NCBI RefSeq assembly: GCF_001542905.1
Contig: NZ_LOAJ01000001.1
Location: forward strand, 806,001 to 870,000
Reading direction: 5' to 3'
DNA from: Halorubrum aethiopicum
GTDB taxonomy: Archaea > Halobacteriota > Halobacteria > Halobacteriales > Haloferacaceae
Length of the DNA stretch: 64,000 nucleotides
The first letter of the stretch is position 1; each line of letters starts with the position of its first letter. The notes under the pieces are model-generated. The model was not told where the DNA came from, searched no databases, and was given only the letters and a program-made list of their open reading frames with translations. Positions 48,640-57,206 of the stretch are shown here, in pieces. A program made the translations under genes and the position numbers.

Positions 48640-48826
48640 ATTTCACATTCTGCAACTTGATACTGTAATATCCATCGACCGACAATAGGATGGAATCAAG
48701 GTCCGCACAAGACTTTCCAGTCAGGTGGCTGAAGACAGTACGAATAATTGTCTCCCGAAATTGTCCGTCCCCTACTCCCTTCGATATTATCCCAAATGAG
48801 CGATTGACCGATTTGGACGGCCTCAC
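48620..48826 (-). CDS. Possible small protein upstream of the HNH gene
   Basis: A 68-residue frame starting MRPSKSVNRSFGIISKG that overlaps the HNH start by 20 bases. Residues 24-60 (RETIIRTVFSHLTGKSC...) look helical and protein-like. It could be a small partner or antidote of the nuclease, or a chance frame. No motif is recognised. Confidence 0.33.
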   Translation of the reverse strand: MRPSKSVNRSFGIISKGVGDGQFRETIIRTVFSHLTGKSCADLDSILLSVDGYYSIKLQNVKYARPVS

Positions 48827-48871
48827 CCCTTAGCCGCAGGATACTTTCGGAGAGGAGACGATATTCCTACC

Positions 48872-49087
48872 ATGGCCGACGCGGTCGAGAGAATAGTATC
48901 GGGCGTTGTCCTGAGCATTCTCGGAGTACTCTCGATATACATCCTCAACGCTTTCGCCATGACACCGGCACTTCAGACCGAACAGGGAGTAACGATCCTA
49001 CGGACTGCGGCGGATTCGATAGTCCTGCTGATCGTAGTCGGTTTGCCGGGGGGACTGCTGATCGCAAAGTTACTTGCGAAGATGTGA
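48872..49087 (+). CDS. Small two-helix membrane protein
   Basis: A 71-residue protein with two hydrophobic helices (about residues 9-30 and 47-69), starting MADAVERIVSGVVLSILG. A GAGGAG motif precedes the start by about 16 bases. It is divergent from the HNH gene. The function is unknown. Confidence 0.5.
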   Translation: MADAVERIVSGVVLSILGVLSIYILNAFAMTPALQTEQGVTILRTAADSIVLLIVVGLPGGLLIAKLLAKM

Positions 49088-49106
49088 TTTGAACGGCCCA
49101 CAGCGG

Positions 49107-50090
49107 CTACTCATAGTCTTCATCGCCAAACTCGGACTCGTAACTCCGGATAAGGAAAGTCAGATAGGCCGACACCTGATGGAGCAGGAGGGTGCAGTAT
49201 TCCCGATCCATCTCTTTATGACGATTCTTACGCTCTGCACCGGCCTTCTGAAACGCCTTCTCCATTGACTCCGTCAGGTCAACCAATTCGGCGTGCATGA
49301 TGTTGTTCGGCTCAAAGAGTCCCTCCTCACGCATTCGATTGAGATAGACCGATAGGTTCTGTTCACGATTATCTTCCCATCCTTCCAAGTCTACGCAAAT
49401 CGTGCGGGCAAGTTCCTCAATACTATTATAAAGCTTCTCAGGAATTTCGTTGCCATATTTTCTGTCAGCGTATAAGTTGTGAGCAGTGTTATATGGTGAA
49501 GATACGGACTGCCATCTTTTCGATTGAGCAATGGCGATGAAGTTCTCAACAGCGTCTTCCATCATCTCTGATCCGACTGGTCGGAAGTTGAACTCGGTAT
49601 TCTCAACTTCTAATTTCCACAGAATACACTCTGTCTCCAGTACAGTATTGATTTTTTGAGCGGTTTCGGGTAGTCTTTGAACTACAAACTCATGTTTGTT
49701 CTGTAGAGGTGTCTGTGTGAGAGGTACATCCTCCCACTCATTAGGCGATTTTTTGAAAGTGACTGCTTCAAACAGATTCTCTATCACCGTTAATACGGTA
49801 TCCGTCTCGGCAGTCATAATTAGATTCTGTAGCTCAGCAAATGGTGTACGCATTTCGTGTCGGTACTCTTGGATTTTGGAATAGCCTACATCCTGCGAAG
49901 AGGCATTCAAAGCCTGATTAATAATGGAATCCGGAATGCCGTTGCTCAATTTGGTCAGCGGAACACTAGCCGGATTTGAAACAATCGGGAAGAGTCGGTC
50001 ACGTGCATTTTCAGTCAACTCACGATGAACTCGTGGTTTTCCTGCCTTTTGTCGATCTGCGATGGAGTTGTATTCATCCTCGTCACTCAT
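49107..50090 (-). CDS. Hypothetical protein, all-helical, possible Abi/HEPN-like C-domain
   Basis: A 327-residue soluble protein, second gene of a two-gene operon. The first 180 residues are unlike anything I recognise. The C-terminal half (about 195-320) is a helical bundle with LYNSIEELARTICVDLEGW and, near the end, RKNRHKEMDREYCTLLLHQ. Its spacing and the late Arg/His cluster recall AbiJ-type HEPN tails. A true HEPN RNase motif (R-x4-6-H) is not cleanly present, so this is a weak suggestion. No signal peptide. Confidence 0.6.
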   Translation of the reverse strand: MSDEDEYNSIADRQKAGKPRVHRELTENARDRLFPIVSNPASVPLTKLSNGIPDSIINQALNASSQDVGYSKIQEYRHEMRTPFAELQNLIMTAETDTVLTVIENLFEAVTFKKSPNEWEDVPLTQTPLQNKHEFVVQRLPETAQKINTVLETECILWKLEVENTEFNFRPVGSEMMEDAVENFIAIAQSKRWQSVSSPYNTAHNLYADRKYGNEIPEKLYNSIEELARTICVDLEGWEDNREQNLSVYLNRMREEGLFEPNNIMHAELVDLTESMEKAFQKAGAERKNRHKEMDREYCTLLLHQVSAYLTFLIRSYESEFGDEDYE

Positions 50091-50148
50091 TTGATCACCA
50101 GGATATCGGGAACTCTAGCAGTATCAAACCTCGTTCAGTCAGCCGAAA

Positions 50149-50952
50149 TCAGTCGCTATCTTCTTCGTGAGCCAGTCCATCGGTAACGGAAGAAAGAACA
50201 TCACGGACACGTTCGCCTTCTTGATCAAGATCAATGTCAGCAGGGTGACTGATTGTGTAGCGGCCACTTTGATATGCCTCATTAATTTGACCCTCAGCGT
50301 TCTTCATCCGAAGGTAATCCACTTCTGAGAGACGTGCGAATCCGTCAACGATAGGCGGACCTTGGAGATTATTGTCTTGCTGACCTGTGCTAAATTCCGC
50401 TCGAACTACGCTTTCGCCGGCTCGATCCACATGGCCTGCCACATCAGAATCGATGGAGGTATTTTCCTCATCTCTGTCTCCGATTTCATCTAACTTCAGG
50501 CCTCGAACGCGGAATGCGCCCTCATAGAACTCTTTCATCTGCTCGCGCGTAAATCGATTATATCGATTACATTGGAAATCGATCTCAAACGAATCATCTC
50601 CGATCAAATACTCCAGAGCATTATCATCATACACTCCAGACGTTGACTCGTACGCGTATGATCCGTCTTGCGTCAGCAGGAACCGCATGATTCGGGCGAT
50701 ATTTCCTTCACCGATGACGACTTCGCCCTCATCAATCTCTTTTCGTTCCTCGGTGACCTCGTGAACGTATCGCAGATAGATGTAATCATCTCCGATGGTG
50801 TACTCCTCTCCTTCAGACTCCATCGAAACACCTCTCCGATTGCCTGTCGTGCCAAATATACCATTTCTCTCAACTTCTTCAGCTAAAGTTTCAAGTGGAG
50901 GGATCGACTCGTCGGCTTGCGCTTCACCGAACCTCAGTTTGATTTTTGGCAT
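50149..50952 (-). CDS. Hypothetical protein, first gene of the two-gene operon
   Basis: A 267-residue protein starting MPKIKLRFGEAQADES. A beta-rich first half (EEYTIGDDYIYLRYVHEVTEE; DNALEYLIGDDSFEIDFQ) is followed by an acidic second half ending in a charged tail. I do not recognise the family. A clear TATA box lies 18-29 bases upstream and the next gene starts 58 bases after its stop, so the pair is a self-contained expression unit within the element. Confidence 0.6.
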   Translation of the reverse strand: MPKIKLRFGEAQADESIPPLETLAEEVERNGIFGTTGNRRGVSMESEGEEYTIGDDYIYLRYVHEVTEERKEIDEGEVVIGEGNIARIMRFLLTQDGSYAYESTSGVYDDNALEYLIGDDSFEIDFQCNRYNRFTREQMKEFYEGAFRVRGLKLDEIGDRDEENTSIDSDVAGHVDRAGESVVRAEFSTGQQDNNLQGPPIVDGFARLSEVDYLRMKNAEGQINEAYQSGRYTISHPADIDLDQEGERVRDVLSSVTDGLAHEEDSD

Positions 50953-50969
50953 GCCTCATCTGTCGTTGC

Positions 50970-50981
50970 GTTGGCAAATAT
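50970..50981 (-). promoter_or_regulatory. TATA box of the two-gene operon
   Basis: Read leftward, AGGTATATTTGCC lies 18-29 bases before the ATG at 50950-50952, giving a leaderless or near-leaderless message. Confidence 0.55.
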
Positions 50982-51040
50982 ACCTTATCCTGCATGTGAA
51001 AGTAAACTCCATACGACGGTACACCGGATATTTGATACTC

Positions 51041-51582
51041 TCAAACGGCCTGCAGATGATATTCCAATTGAAACGGAATCTTATACTGTAGAGTAATTGG
51101 AGCATCAATAGGAAGTCCCGAAAACTCACCTAGGCACACCCCATCCCCAATCCAGTTTACACCACTCTGCTCTGTTGAATCCGATGACGGCACAGAGAAC
51201 ACGATCTCTGAAGATGTGATTATCTCGCTCTTTGTCGTCAAGGAGGTGAATCGATCTAACCAGTGATCTTGATCCTCTACATCCCTGCCGAGACTGCATT
51301 TTAGAATTCCCTCGACAGAGTTCCTGAGGAGACTATAGAGTAATCCGATCCCAACGCCTCCTGCGGATTCAACAGAGCACACCACTCCGTTTCGATTTCT
51401 AAGTTCTCATTCAACCTACGGTGCTGGTGAGTCTTATCGCTGGACAGTCTCACGTGATGGTAGAGACTACTAGGATCATCAATATCGACTCTATTACGGC
51501 CATCTGTTGGGCACCGATATACGTCCGGATCGTAGTCTGATCTATGGTTGCCCTGCCGGGCCTTCCAGATTTGTTCGAGCTT
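51041..51582 (-). pseudogene. Degraded or start-less reading frame after the primase gene
   Basis: Two protein-like pieces lie here, read leftward. The first (51301-51582) continues in exactly the same frame after the TAA of the primase gene. It gives 93 codons (KLEQIWKARQGNHRSDY..., ...DPDVYRCPTDGRNRVDI) with no ATG. The second (51041-51385, starting MVCSVESAGGVGIGLLY) overlaps its end in another frame. Together they look like one gene broken by a frameshift and lacking its start. Alternatively, the TAA is a nonsense change that cut a longer primase protein. The family is not recognised. Confidence 0.4.
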
Positions 51583-53034
51583 TTAATTGCTCTCGGGTTT
51601 AGCCGAAATAGTACCTCTATCAGTCATTACCTCCTGATTCCATTCCTCCCTCTGTGACTCTGGTTCAGGATCACGCTTCTTCCCCTCAACTTTCACGTAG
51701 CAGGCGTCTGCGGGGTCTGGATAGGTCGCTGGATAATACACGTACGTACTTGACCCAATTCGCGCCATCTTTGCCCCGCCTTTTTGTCGAATATTTCGGA
51801 GAATATTCTCATACGACCCTTCCGACAGTTCGTACTCTTTCCGCGCTCTCTCAACAATCTCGCCCATCGTCGGATATGGATTCTCACTCGATGACCCGCC
51901 ACCAGATTCTTGCGATTCTGGGGTCATATTAATAGACAGGGTGGGGGGGTTAGAAGAGAGAGAATATGCTACGGTGAGTTCGTAGAGTGCGTCCATGGCG
52001 ATCTCATAGGCGTGTTCGGAGTAGTCGTTCGTCTTTCGATTACCGCTCTGTCGCCAGAGGTTCCATATCTCGAATTCGAAGTTCTCTATCGCGTAGTCAA
52101 GAGTGTTCTGTCGGTAGTTCCGCTGGCAGTCAGCGCTCCCTGCTACCCATTTTCGTCTCTCTCCGCTCCGTTTCGTGTATGGATTTTCGGTCGCCGCATG
52201 GGTAAAGTAGTGATATGTCAGACTGCGGGCCTGCTGTCGGTCAGCGCCTCCATCGAGGAAGATTCCGTATAGGAAAGAGCAGAGTGTAGTCTCAGCCCCA
52301 CTCCGATCATTCTTGAATCCACGCTTGGCGTATCGCCCGTTAAGCAGGTCGTTATAGTATTTTCGTGCGCGTGGCCCTGTCTCCTGACCATAGAGAAAGT
52401 CACGAATGTATCCTCGGGCTTCTTCAATTATCTTCTCGCCTCCGTCATCTGCGGGGAGTTCAGCGCGATCTCGTTCGTTTCTGGTGGATTTCTTGGGCAG
52501 GTGTTGTTCACAAATGGATATCAACTCTTCTCGCCGGTCTTTGATAGTCTTAGGCGTCGATTCAAGATGTTCTCCGCTGAAGGTGAAGTATTGCTTCGAG
52601 TCGTACACCTCAATGTTTTCTATGTTAGTGTAACCCGACGGCTTCTCTCCTTGGATGAGAGTGTGAATTCCTGTCCCTGATGGAGATACCTCTGAGTAAG
52701 AGTTGAGTCGTTTGATTATTCCCTCAATTTTCTCATCAACATCTCCTGTCGAGGGCTCGCGTATATCGTCAAAATCAACTCCAGCAAATGGGTCCTCGTC
52801 TGTCAGGACGAACCCGATACCATCGTAATTCCCCCGACGATAGGAATCAAGCGCAGTCTCAAGGTCTGACCAAGTTTCAGTATTGATGGGATTACGTTTG
52901 CAGTTTGTTTCAGGATCGAAGGGAGGCTTCTTTCCCTCTTCGTGGCGCCAACAAATCCACTGATTGTGCTCTCTGAGCGTCTTAGGTACGCTCTCGGCGG
53001 AAATGTTATGTCTTTTGATTGGATATTTTTTCAT
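51583..53034 (-). CDS. NrS-1-like primase-polymerase (archaeo-eukaryotic primase fold)
   Basis: A 483-residue replication protein. The N-terminal 200 residues match the phage NrS-1 polymerase/primase type: NQWICWRHEEGKKPPFDPET, NYDGIGFVLTDEDPFAGVDFDD (catalytic D87/D89) and SYSEVSPSGTGIHTLIQG (His124). No helicase domain follows; the C-terminal third is Ser/Glu-rich with a helix-turn-helix-like segment near 400-450 (GEIVERARKEYELSEGSYENIL). The ATG at 53034 was chosen over 53106, because the upstream residues are unlike the family. It probably starts replication of the excised element. Confidence 0.8.
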   Translation of the reverse strand: MKKYPIKRHNISAESVPKTLREHNQWICWRHEEGKKPPFDPETNCKRNPINTETWSDLETALDSYRRGNYDGIGFVLTDEDPFAGVDFDDIREPSTGDVDEKIEGIIKRLNSYSEVSPSGTGIHTLIQGEKPSGYTNIENIEVYDSKQYFTFSGEHLESTPKTIKDRREELISICEQHLPKKSTRNERDRAELPADDGGEKIIEEARGYIRDFLYGQETGPRARKYYNDLLNGRYAKRGFKNDRSGAETTLCSFLYGIFLDGGADRQQARSLTYHYFTHAATENPYTKRSGERRKWVAGSADCQRNYRQNTLDYAIENFEFEIWNLWRQSGNRKTNDYSEHAYEIAMDALYELTVAYSLSSNPPTLSINMTPESQESGGGSSSENPYPTMGEIVERARKEYELSEGSYENILRNIRQKGGAKMARIGSSTYVYYPATYPDPADACYVKVEGKKRDPEPESQREEWNQEVMTDRGTISAKPESN

Positions 53035-53212
53035 GTCTAAGGCCTCCACCCTTAGGCAGGATGTCGTACAGGGGAGCCCGGATTGGTGCTTTCTCCCCCG
53101 TTTCATTCGCTTGACTCATTAGGTCGTCTAGTGTCTGCCAACTATACGGATTCAAGCCAAATAAATCCAAGAGTGCCTGTATAGGTTCCAAGAGTTCCAA
53201 TTTCACATCCAT
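53006..53212 (-). CDS. Small protein overlapping the primase start
   Basis: A 68-residue frame, MDVKLELLEPIQALLDLFGL..., overlapping the primase start by 29 bases. The helical first half (LEPIQALLDLFGLNPYSWQTLDD) looks like real protein. Its place just before the replication gene suggests a small accessory or copy-control protein, but nothing proves it. Confidence 0.42.
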   Translation of the reverse strand: MDVKLELLEPIQALLDLFGLNPYSWQTLDDLMSQANETGEKAPIRAPLYDILPKGGGLRHEKISNQKT

Positions 53213-53269
53213 ACTACTACTTTTGGAAGCGACGTATTTTCAATCTCAACTTCAAACTCAAAGACAATA

Positions 53270-53710
53270 ATGTCAGTAGAGCAAGAACCAGTATCGGGTG
53301 TCGGCGCTCCACTTGGGAACGATAATGCAGTTGAGAATTCTGGTGGTGGGGCCCCACTTGGAAACTCAAACGCTGTAGGAAATTCTGGTGGTGGGGCTCC
53401 AAAATGCAACACCAATAGGAAGAGCCATGGAGTCTACTGCTCCCTAGAAAACATAGATGAAAGAGCCGAGGGAGAAACTATCGAGGTAATTGACGAGATC
53501 GAAGAAACAATTCGGGAACGAACCACGGCAGAGCTCGACGAACTGCCACGGGAAATTCCACTCCGCTTAATTCGTCATGACCGGGCGGTTCGAGATATTC
53601 AGAATCGTGGAGTGATCTTGGATGACGGTAGCGTAAATCCGATGGTATCGAAATCACGCCGTATTTTAGATAATATTATTGATGACTTGTGTAAGATGGA
53701 AGTAATCTAA
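53270..53710 (+). CDS. GAPxGN-repeat protein (terminase-small-subunit-like N-terminus)
   Basis: A 146-residue protein. The N-terminus repeats GAPLGNxNA units: two exact-length 45-base DNA repeats (53309-53353 and 53354-53398), each coding 15 residues. These lead into KSHGVYCS, a pattern common at the start of phage terminase small subunits and related plasmid proteins. The remainder is helical and charged (ERTTAELDELPREIPLRLIRH). It is divergent from the primase unit. The function may be DNA binding during replication or packaging; no terminase large subunit is present. Confidence 0.65.
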   Translation: MSVEQEPVSGVGAPLGNDNAVENSGGGAPLGNSNAVGNSGGGAPKCNTNRKSHGVYCSLENIDERAEGETIEVIDEIEETIRERTTAELDELPREIPLRLIRHDRAVRDIQNRGVILDDGSVNPMVSKSRRILDNIIDDLCKMEVI

Positions 53711-54092
53711 AGAGCCTAGCTTCTGGGCATATTTCGTACCCATTCCGATCACTCGTGGATACTGGACTTCTTTATACAGACCGTACTGGTCTCTCTCAAG
53801 TCTGTTCTTCAATTCACTCACGGATTTCTTCGTTTTCCTCTGATTCGGTGTGTCTGAATAAGTTAGGATAGAGATTGTACTGTCCGTACTAAGGATTTCA
53901 ACAGAACTATTTTTCCACCATGTTCACGTCAATGGGACGTGACCGGGGTCTCTCTCGTGTCTGAGCATCTGATTCTGAGACCGAATTCCGTCTTACCTGT
54001 AGAGCCAAAATTTGACAATAGGACACTGCTCATTTTCTCAAGGGCGGAAGCCATTTGTCAAGTGAATTGAGACTGAAGGGTACAGATGTTTT
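53711..54092. other. Intergenic gap inside the element
   Basis: No convincing gene on either strand. A short inverted repeat (CACGTC, 5-base spacer, GACGTG) lies at about 53926-53942. It could be a regulatory or replication-related site. Confidence 0.4.
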
Positions 54093-55943
54093 CTAATCGA
54101 TTTCAAACATATCGCTATCTGTGTTATACTGTATGTGTACTTCCAAAATCTCAGCATTTGATCTTCCTTTTTTGAATCGTCTATTCCAATATTTCGTTCG
54201 GACATCTCCGCGTATTTTCTTGATTGTTTCTAAGAACTCATCAGAATGATTCTCCATTGAAAAAGGGATCCATGCCGTGTGACGCGGGAGACCTCTGAAT
54301 GATTCAAGTCCAAAAACATCATCAAAACTCGGGTTCTTCAGAATTCGATCAAAAGCAATCTCTAATGGAATGATTCCTCCTTCTCGAAGAACTATTGTTA
54401 AAGTCGGCATGCCTTCAAAATCCGATTTTTCACCCCGTCGAACTGCGGTATATCCAACGGTTTCGAGAAATCTTTGAGCAAGTAGTATGGCACTCGCTGT
54501 GGGTGGGTGATTAAATGAATACACTAACAGCTCTCGCCATGCTCCAGAAATATACATTGGAATGGTTCCTCCATCGTCGGGCCAGTCTACAGATTGGTAG
54601 TGCTGCGCAGTAATTGTCATCATGTGTATTCGTATATTAATAAGAATAGAAATAGTTGAATTACTGTGCTGTCGAGGATCGTAATTCGAATGAATGCTAT
54701 CTCGATCTCGACTACCTACCATCTCATGAATAGGGGGATCAATAGCTTCAATCTCTTTGGCGTTCTCTGAGACGGTCTTTTTGTACCACTCAACCTGTCG
54801 ATCGATCAGTTCTTTAATTGTGACATTATGGACGAGGTTTTTCTTAGGTGTAACTCCGTCAACCCATCTCATCATTTCGTACGCATGTGATGAACGGTCA
54901 AGAAAAAGGTCATAATCTCTATTTTCTATGAGATATCCCATTATATCGAGCGAATTTGTGATTGAAGTGTGTAACACCCGACTTTGACCTGATTCTTCTT
55001 CAAGAGGATCAGGAATCCCGAGCATCACATCATTGTATATTGATATAAGTGCGAGGTCAGAGATAGTGATATTGTTGTATTGTATGCCTTTCCCACCAAG
55101 ATCACCAATATGATTTACAGCATTTTGTGATAATTCAATATAATTCTCTTCGACCGAACTAAGTGCGATTCTAGGGAGGTACTCACTAAGAACTGGCGTA
55201 AATAGGAGGCCGATTCTTTCGCTTTCTTCGGATTGAGCATATTTGTCCTCATATTCATCGGGAATGACAATAGAATCAATACCATCTGCTGCTATCTGAC
55301 TTTCAATTACATCATTAGTGATCTGATGAATTGTTTCTTCGCCTTCAGAAGCGACCGCTAGTTCATCTTGCTGAATTGAAGTTCTCGTAAGATCATAAAT
55401 CGGCTGTAAAGGATGATCAGCTAATGAATTGTTTTTTCCAGCTTCTATTGACTGCTCTCGGTATGATTCTGGCGTTAACTGCGCATGATAGTGCCGTAAT
55501 AGATTTGTCGGCGTTGTTTGTTCAAGGAATTCTCCTATATAAATAACAACGCCTACTAAAACGGCTCCCGAGACCCCAATCATCCAAATGAATAGTGATT
55601 CCTTCGCATTCGTACCGAGAGCAGGAATCAAACCGAGGATAGTTAGTAATACAATAATGGATCCAATAGCTAGATAGAGTGCTTCTCGAAATAACGGTGA
55701 TCTAACGAATAGCTTGATAAACGCTGGTGAATATCTTGTACTCACTATCTGAGAAACAACAAAGGTAACAGAGAATACAATTGCTAATACGGATGCTTGT
55801 GCCATTACAAGCGTCTGTAATGTACTAGTAATGGTTTCAGAACTCGGTGAATATGCTTGAATACAATATCCTACAAAAACTCCAACAAACAATAGAAGGA
55901 GCGCAATTGAGCCAGCGAATAGTCGCCTCCGAACTGGGCTCAT
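54093..55943 (-). CDS. DUF2254-like membrane protein
   Basis: A 616-residue protein. Four predicted helices lie within the first 150 residues: 10-30, 45-68 with VLAIVFSVTFVVSQIVSTRYSP, 90-108 and 118-138. The VSQIVSTRYSP segment is characteristic of DUF2254. The remaining 460 residues are a soluble, mixed alpha/beta part. It is A+T-rich compared with chromosomal genes. Its role on the element is unknown; a membrane-associated immunity or abortive function would fit the cargo position but is not shown. Confidence 0.75.
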   Translation of the reverse strand: MSPVRRRLFAGSIALLLLFVGVFVGYCIQAYSPSSETITSTLQTLVMAQASVLAIVFSVTFVVSQIVSTRYSPAFIKLFVRSPLFREALYLAIGSIIVLLTILGLIPALGTNAKESLFIWMIGVSGAVLVGVVIYIGEFLEQTTPTNLLRHYHAQLTPESYREQSIEAGKNNSLADHPLQPIYDLTRTSIQQDELAVASEGEETIHQITNDVIESQIAADGIDSIVIPDEYEDKYAQSEESERIGLLFTPVLSEYLPRIALSSVEENYIELSQNAVNHIGDLGGKGIQYNNITISDLALISIYNDVMLGIPDPLEEESGQSRVLHTSITNSLDIMGYLIENRDYDLFLDRSSHAYEMMRWVDGVTPKKNLVHNVTIKELIDRQVEWYKKTVSENAKEIEAIDPPIHEMVGSRDRDSIHSNYDPRQHSNSTISILINIRIHMMTITAQHYQSVDWPDDGGTIPMYISGAWRELLVYSFNHPPTASAILLAQRFLETVGYTAVRRGEKSDFEGMPTLTIVLREGGIIPLEIAFDRILKNPSFDDVFGLESFRGLPRHTAWIPFSMENHSDEFLETIKKIRGDVRTKYWNRRFKKGRSNAEILEVHIQYNTDSDMFEID

Positions 55944-56120
55944 GAAGCTACATGATATGAGAGTATAGTTAATAGTTCCCTACTTGATGGACAAGCTAGA
56001 TTTCAGTAAAAGAGCTATGAACCGCATCTTTGAGCAACCTCAGATAAAATCGCTTTTTTGACGGTATCTTCTTCAGATGTGGGAATATAGGAAGATCCTC
56101 ATCTGAGAGTACTGGACGAA

Positions 56121-57146
56121 TTAGATCCCGCTAATATAGTTTCGGCGTTGTTCGACCTTCACTTCTTCATCCCGTTTGTCATAATGCTTATCCAAAACGT
56201 CTTGCCCGACATTCATTCTATCAGAGACGACCTTCTCAGGAACATCTTCGGTCAGAAAATGAGTTATTGAACCCCGACGGATATCGTGGGGGGAGACGTT
56301 GACCGGGCACTTGCTATAACCACTGTATTCACCTGCCTCACATTCATCGGGATCTCGACTCTTTGGACAATCGTCACCATAGTAACAGGGACGGGTGATT
56401 CGATAGATCGCATCTCGGATACTCGTATGATTCATACGGCCATTCCGACTCGTGAGAAGAGGCTCACGCCCATACTCGTCCTCCACGTCATGGCGGTTAT
56501 GGTCTCTCCAATCCTCTATTGAGCGGCAAACCTCGGCACTCAGGGCAACTATACGCTCTCCTTCTTTCCCATTCTTGAGTGGCGTATCCGTCTCTGGTCG
56601 ATGGCGGATCGTGAGCCGTTCAGCGTCTCCATCGTAGTCCTCAAGATCTAGAGAGCGAAGGGATCCAAGACGGATTCCCGTATGCCACAGGATTTCCATG
56701 ATAACGTGCGCACGAGATGCGTGCTCGAATTTCCGCTGGTATTCAAGCAGAGATTGCGCCTGGTCGATATCCAATATGCTCTCGCTCTGTTCGTCGGTCT
56801 TGTTGAGTTGAGGCATCAGTGCCTCAAATTTCTCGTGGAGGTCTTGTTCGACTGCGTCGATGGATCCACACCAACGGATGAAGATGCGGAGGGCGTCGAG
56901 TTGCCCCCGAAGCGTGATCGGCTTCAGATCGCCATCGTCTCTCCGCCATGTCTTGAATCGTTGAAGATCGCGCCCAGAGAGGTTGTTCAGATTCTCGATC
57001 GCCTCAACGTCCTCGCACCATCGGATGAAGTGCTTGAGCCGATAGTGGTAGCCGTCGAGAGTCGATTGCGATACCTCCTGCTTTCGCGCTTCGAGATACA
57101 TCTCTTTCGCCGCAGCCGGCGAAATGGGTTCGAGTTCTTCGCTCAT
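56121..57146 (-). CDS. Tyrosine recombinase/integrase
   Basis: A 341-residue integrase. An N-terminal SAM-like DNA-binding domain (about 12-110) is followed by the catalytic domain. Visible residues are Arg159 in HTGIRLGSLRSLD, the HxxR in SPHDIRRGSITH (H287, R290) and the nucleophile Tyr322 in DVLDKHYDKR. A Cys-rich insertion (CYYGDDC...CEAGEYSGYSKC, about 254-280) precedes the HxxR. The ATG at 57144-57146 gives the family start; a longer upstream frame runs through attR. It is the enzyme expected to have made the 34-base repeats. Confidence 0.9.
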   Translation of the reverse strand: MSEELEPISPAAAKEMYLEARKQEVSQSTLDGYHYRLKHFIRWCEDVEAIENLNNLSGRDLQRFKTWRRDDGDLKPITLRGQLDALRIFIRWCGSIDAVEQDLHEKFEALMPQLNKTDEQSESILDIDQAQSLLEYQRKFEHASRAHVIMEILWHTGIRLGSLRSLDLEDYDGDAERLTIRHRPETDTPLKNGKEGERIVALSAEVCRSIEDWRDHNRHDVEDEYGREPLLTSRNGRMNHTSIRDAIYRITRPCYYGDDCPKSRDPDECEAGEYSGYSKCPVNVSPHDIRRGSITHFLTEDVPEKVVSDRMNVGQDVLDKHYDKRDEEVKVEQRRNYISGI

Positions 57147-57206
57147 TGGTTGTTCTCTGAAGCGCAGAAAGCGACAGAGAGAGCGAGTGAAATGGCCGAT
57201 CTCGGA

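Noticed and set aside
49107-50090. Firm assignment of the 327-residue protein as a HEPN RNase
   Set aside because: The R-x4-6-H motif is not clearly present (only an RKNRH cluster), so it is kept as a weak suggestion.
53203-53415. Leftward frame opposite the GAPxGN protein
   Set aside because: It mirrors the 45-base repeat of the rightward gene and has no independent support.
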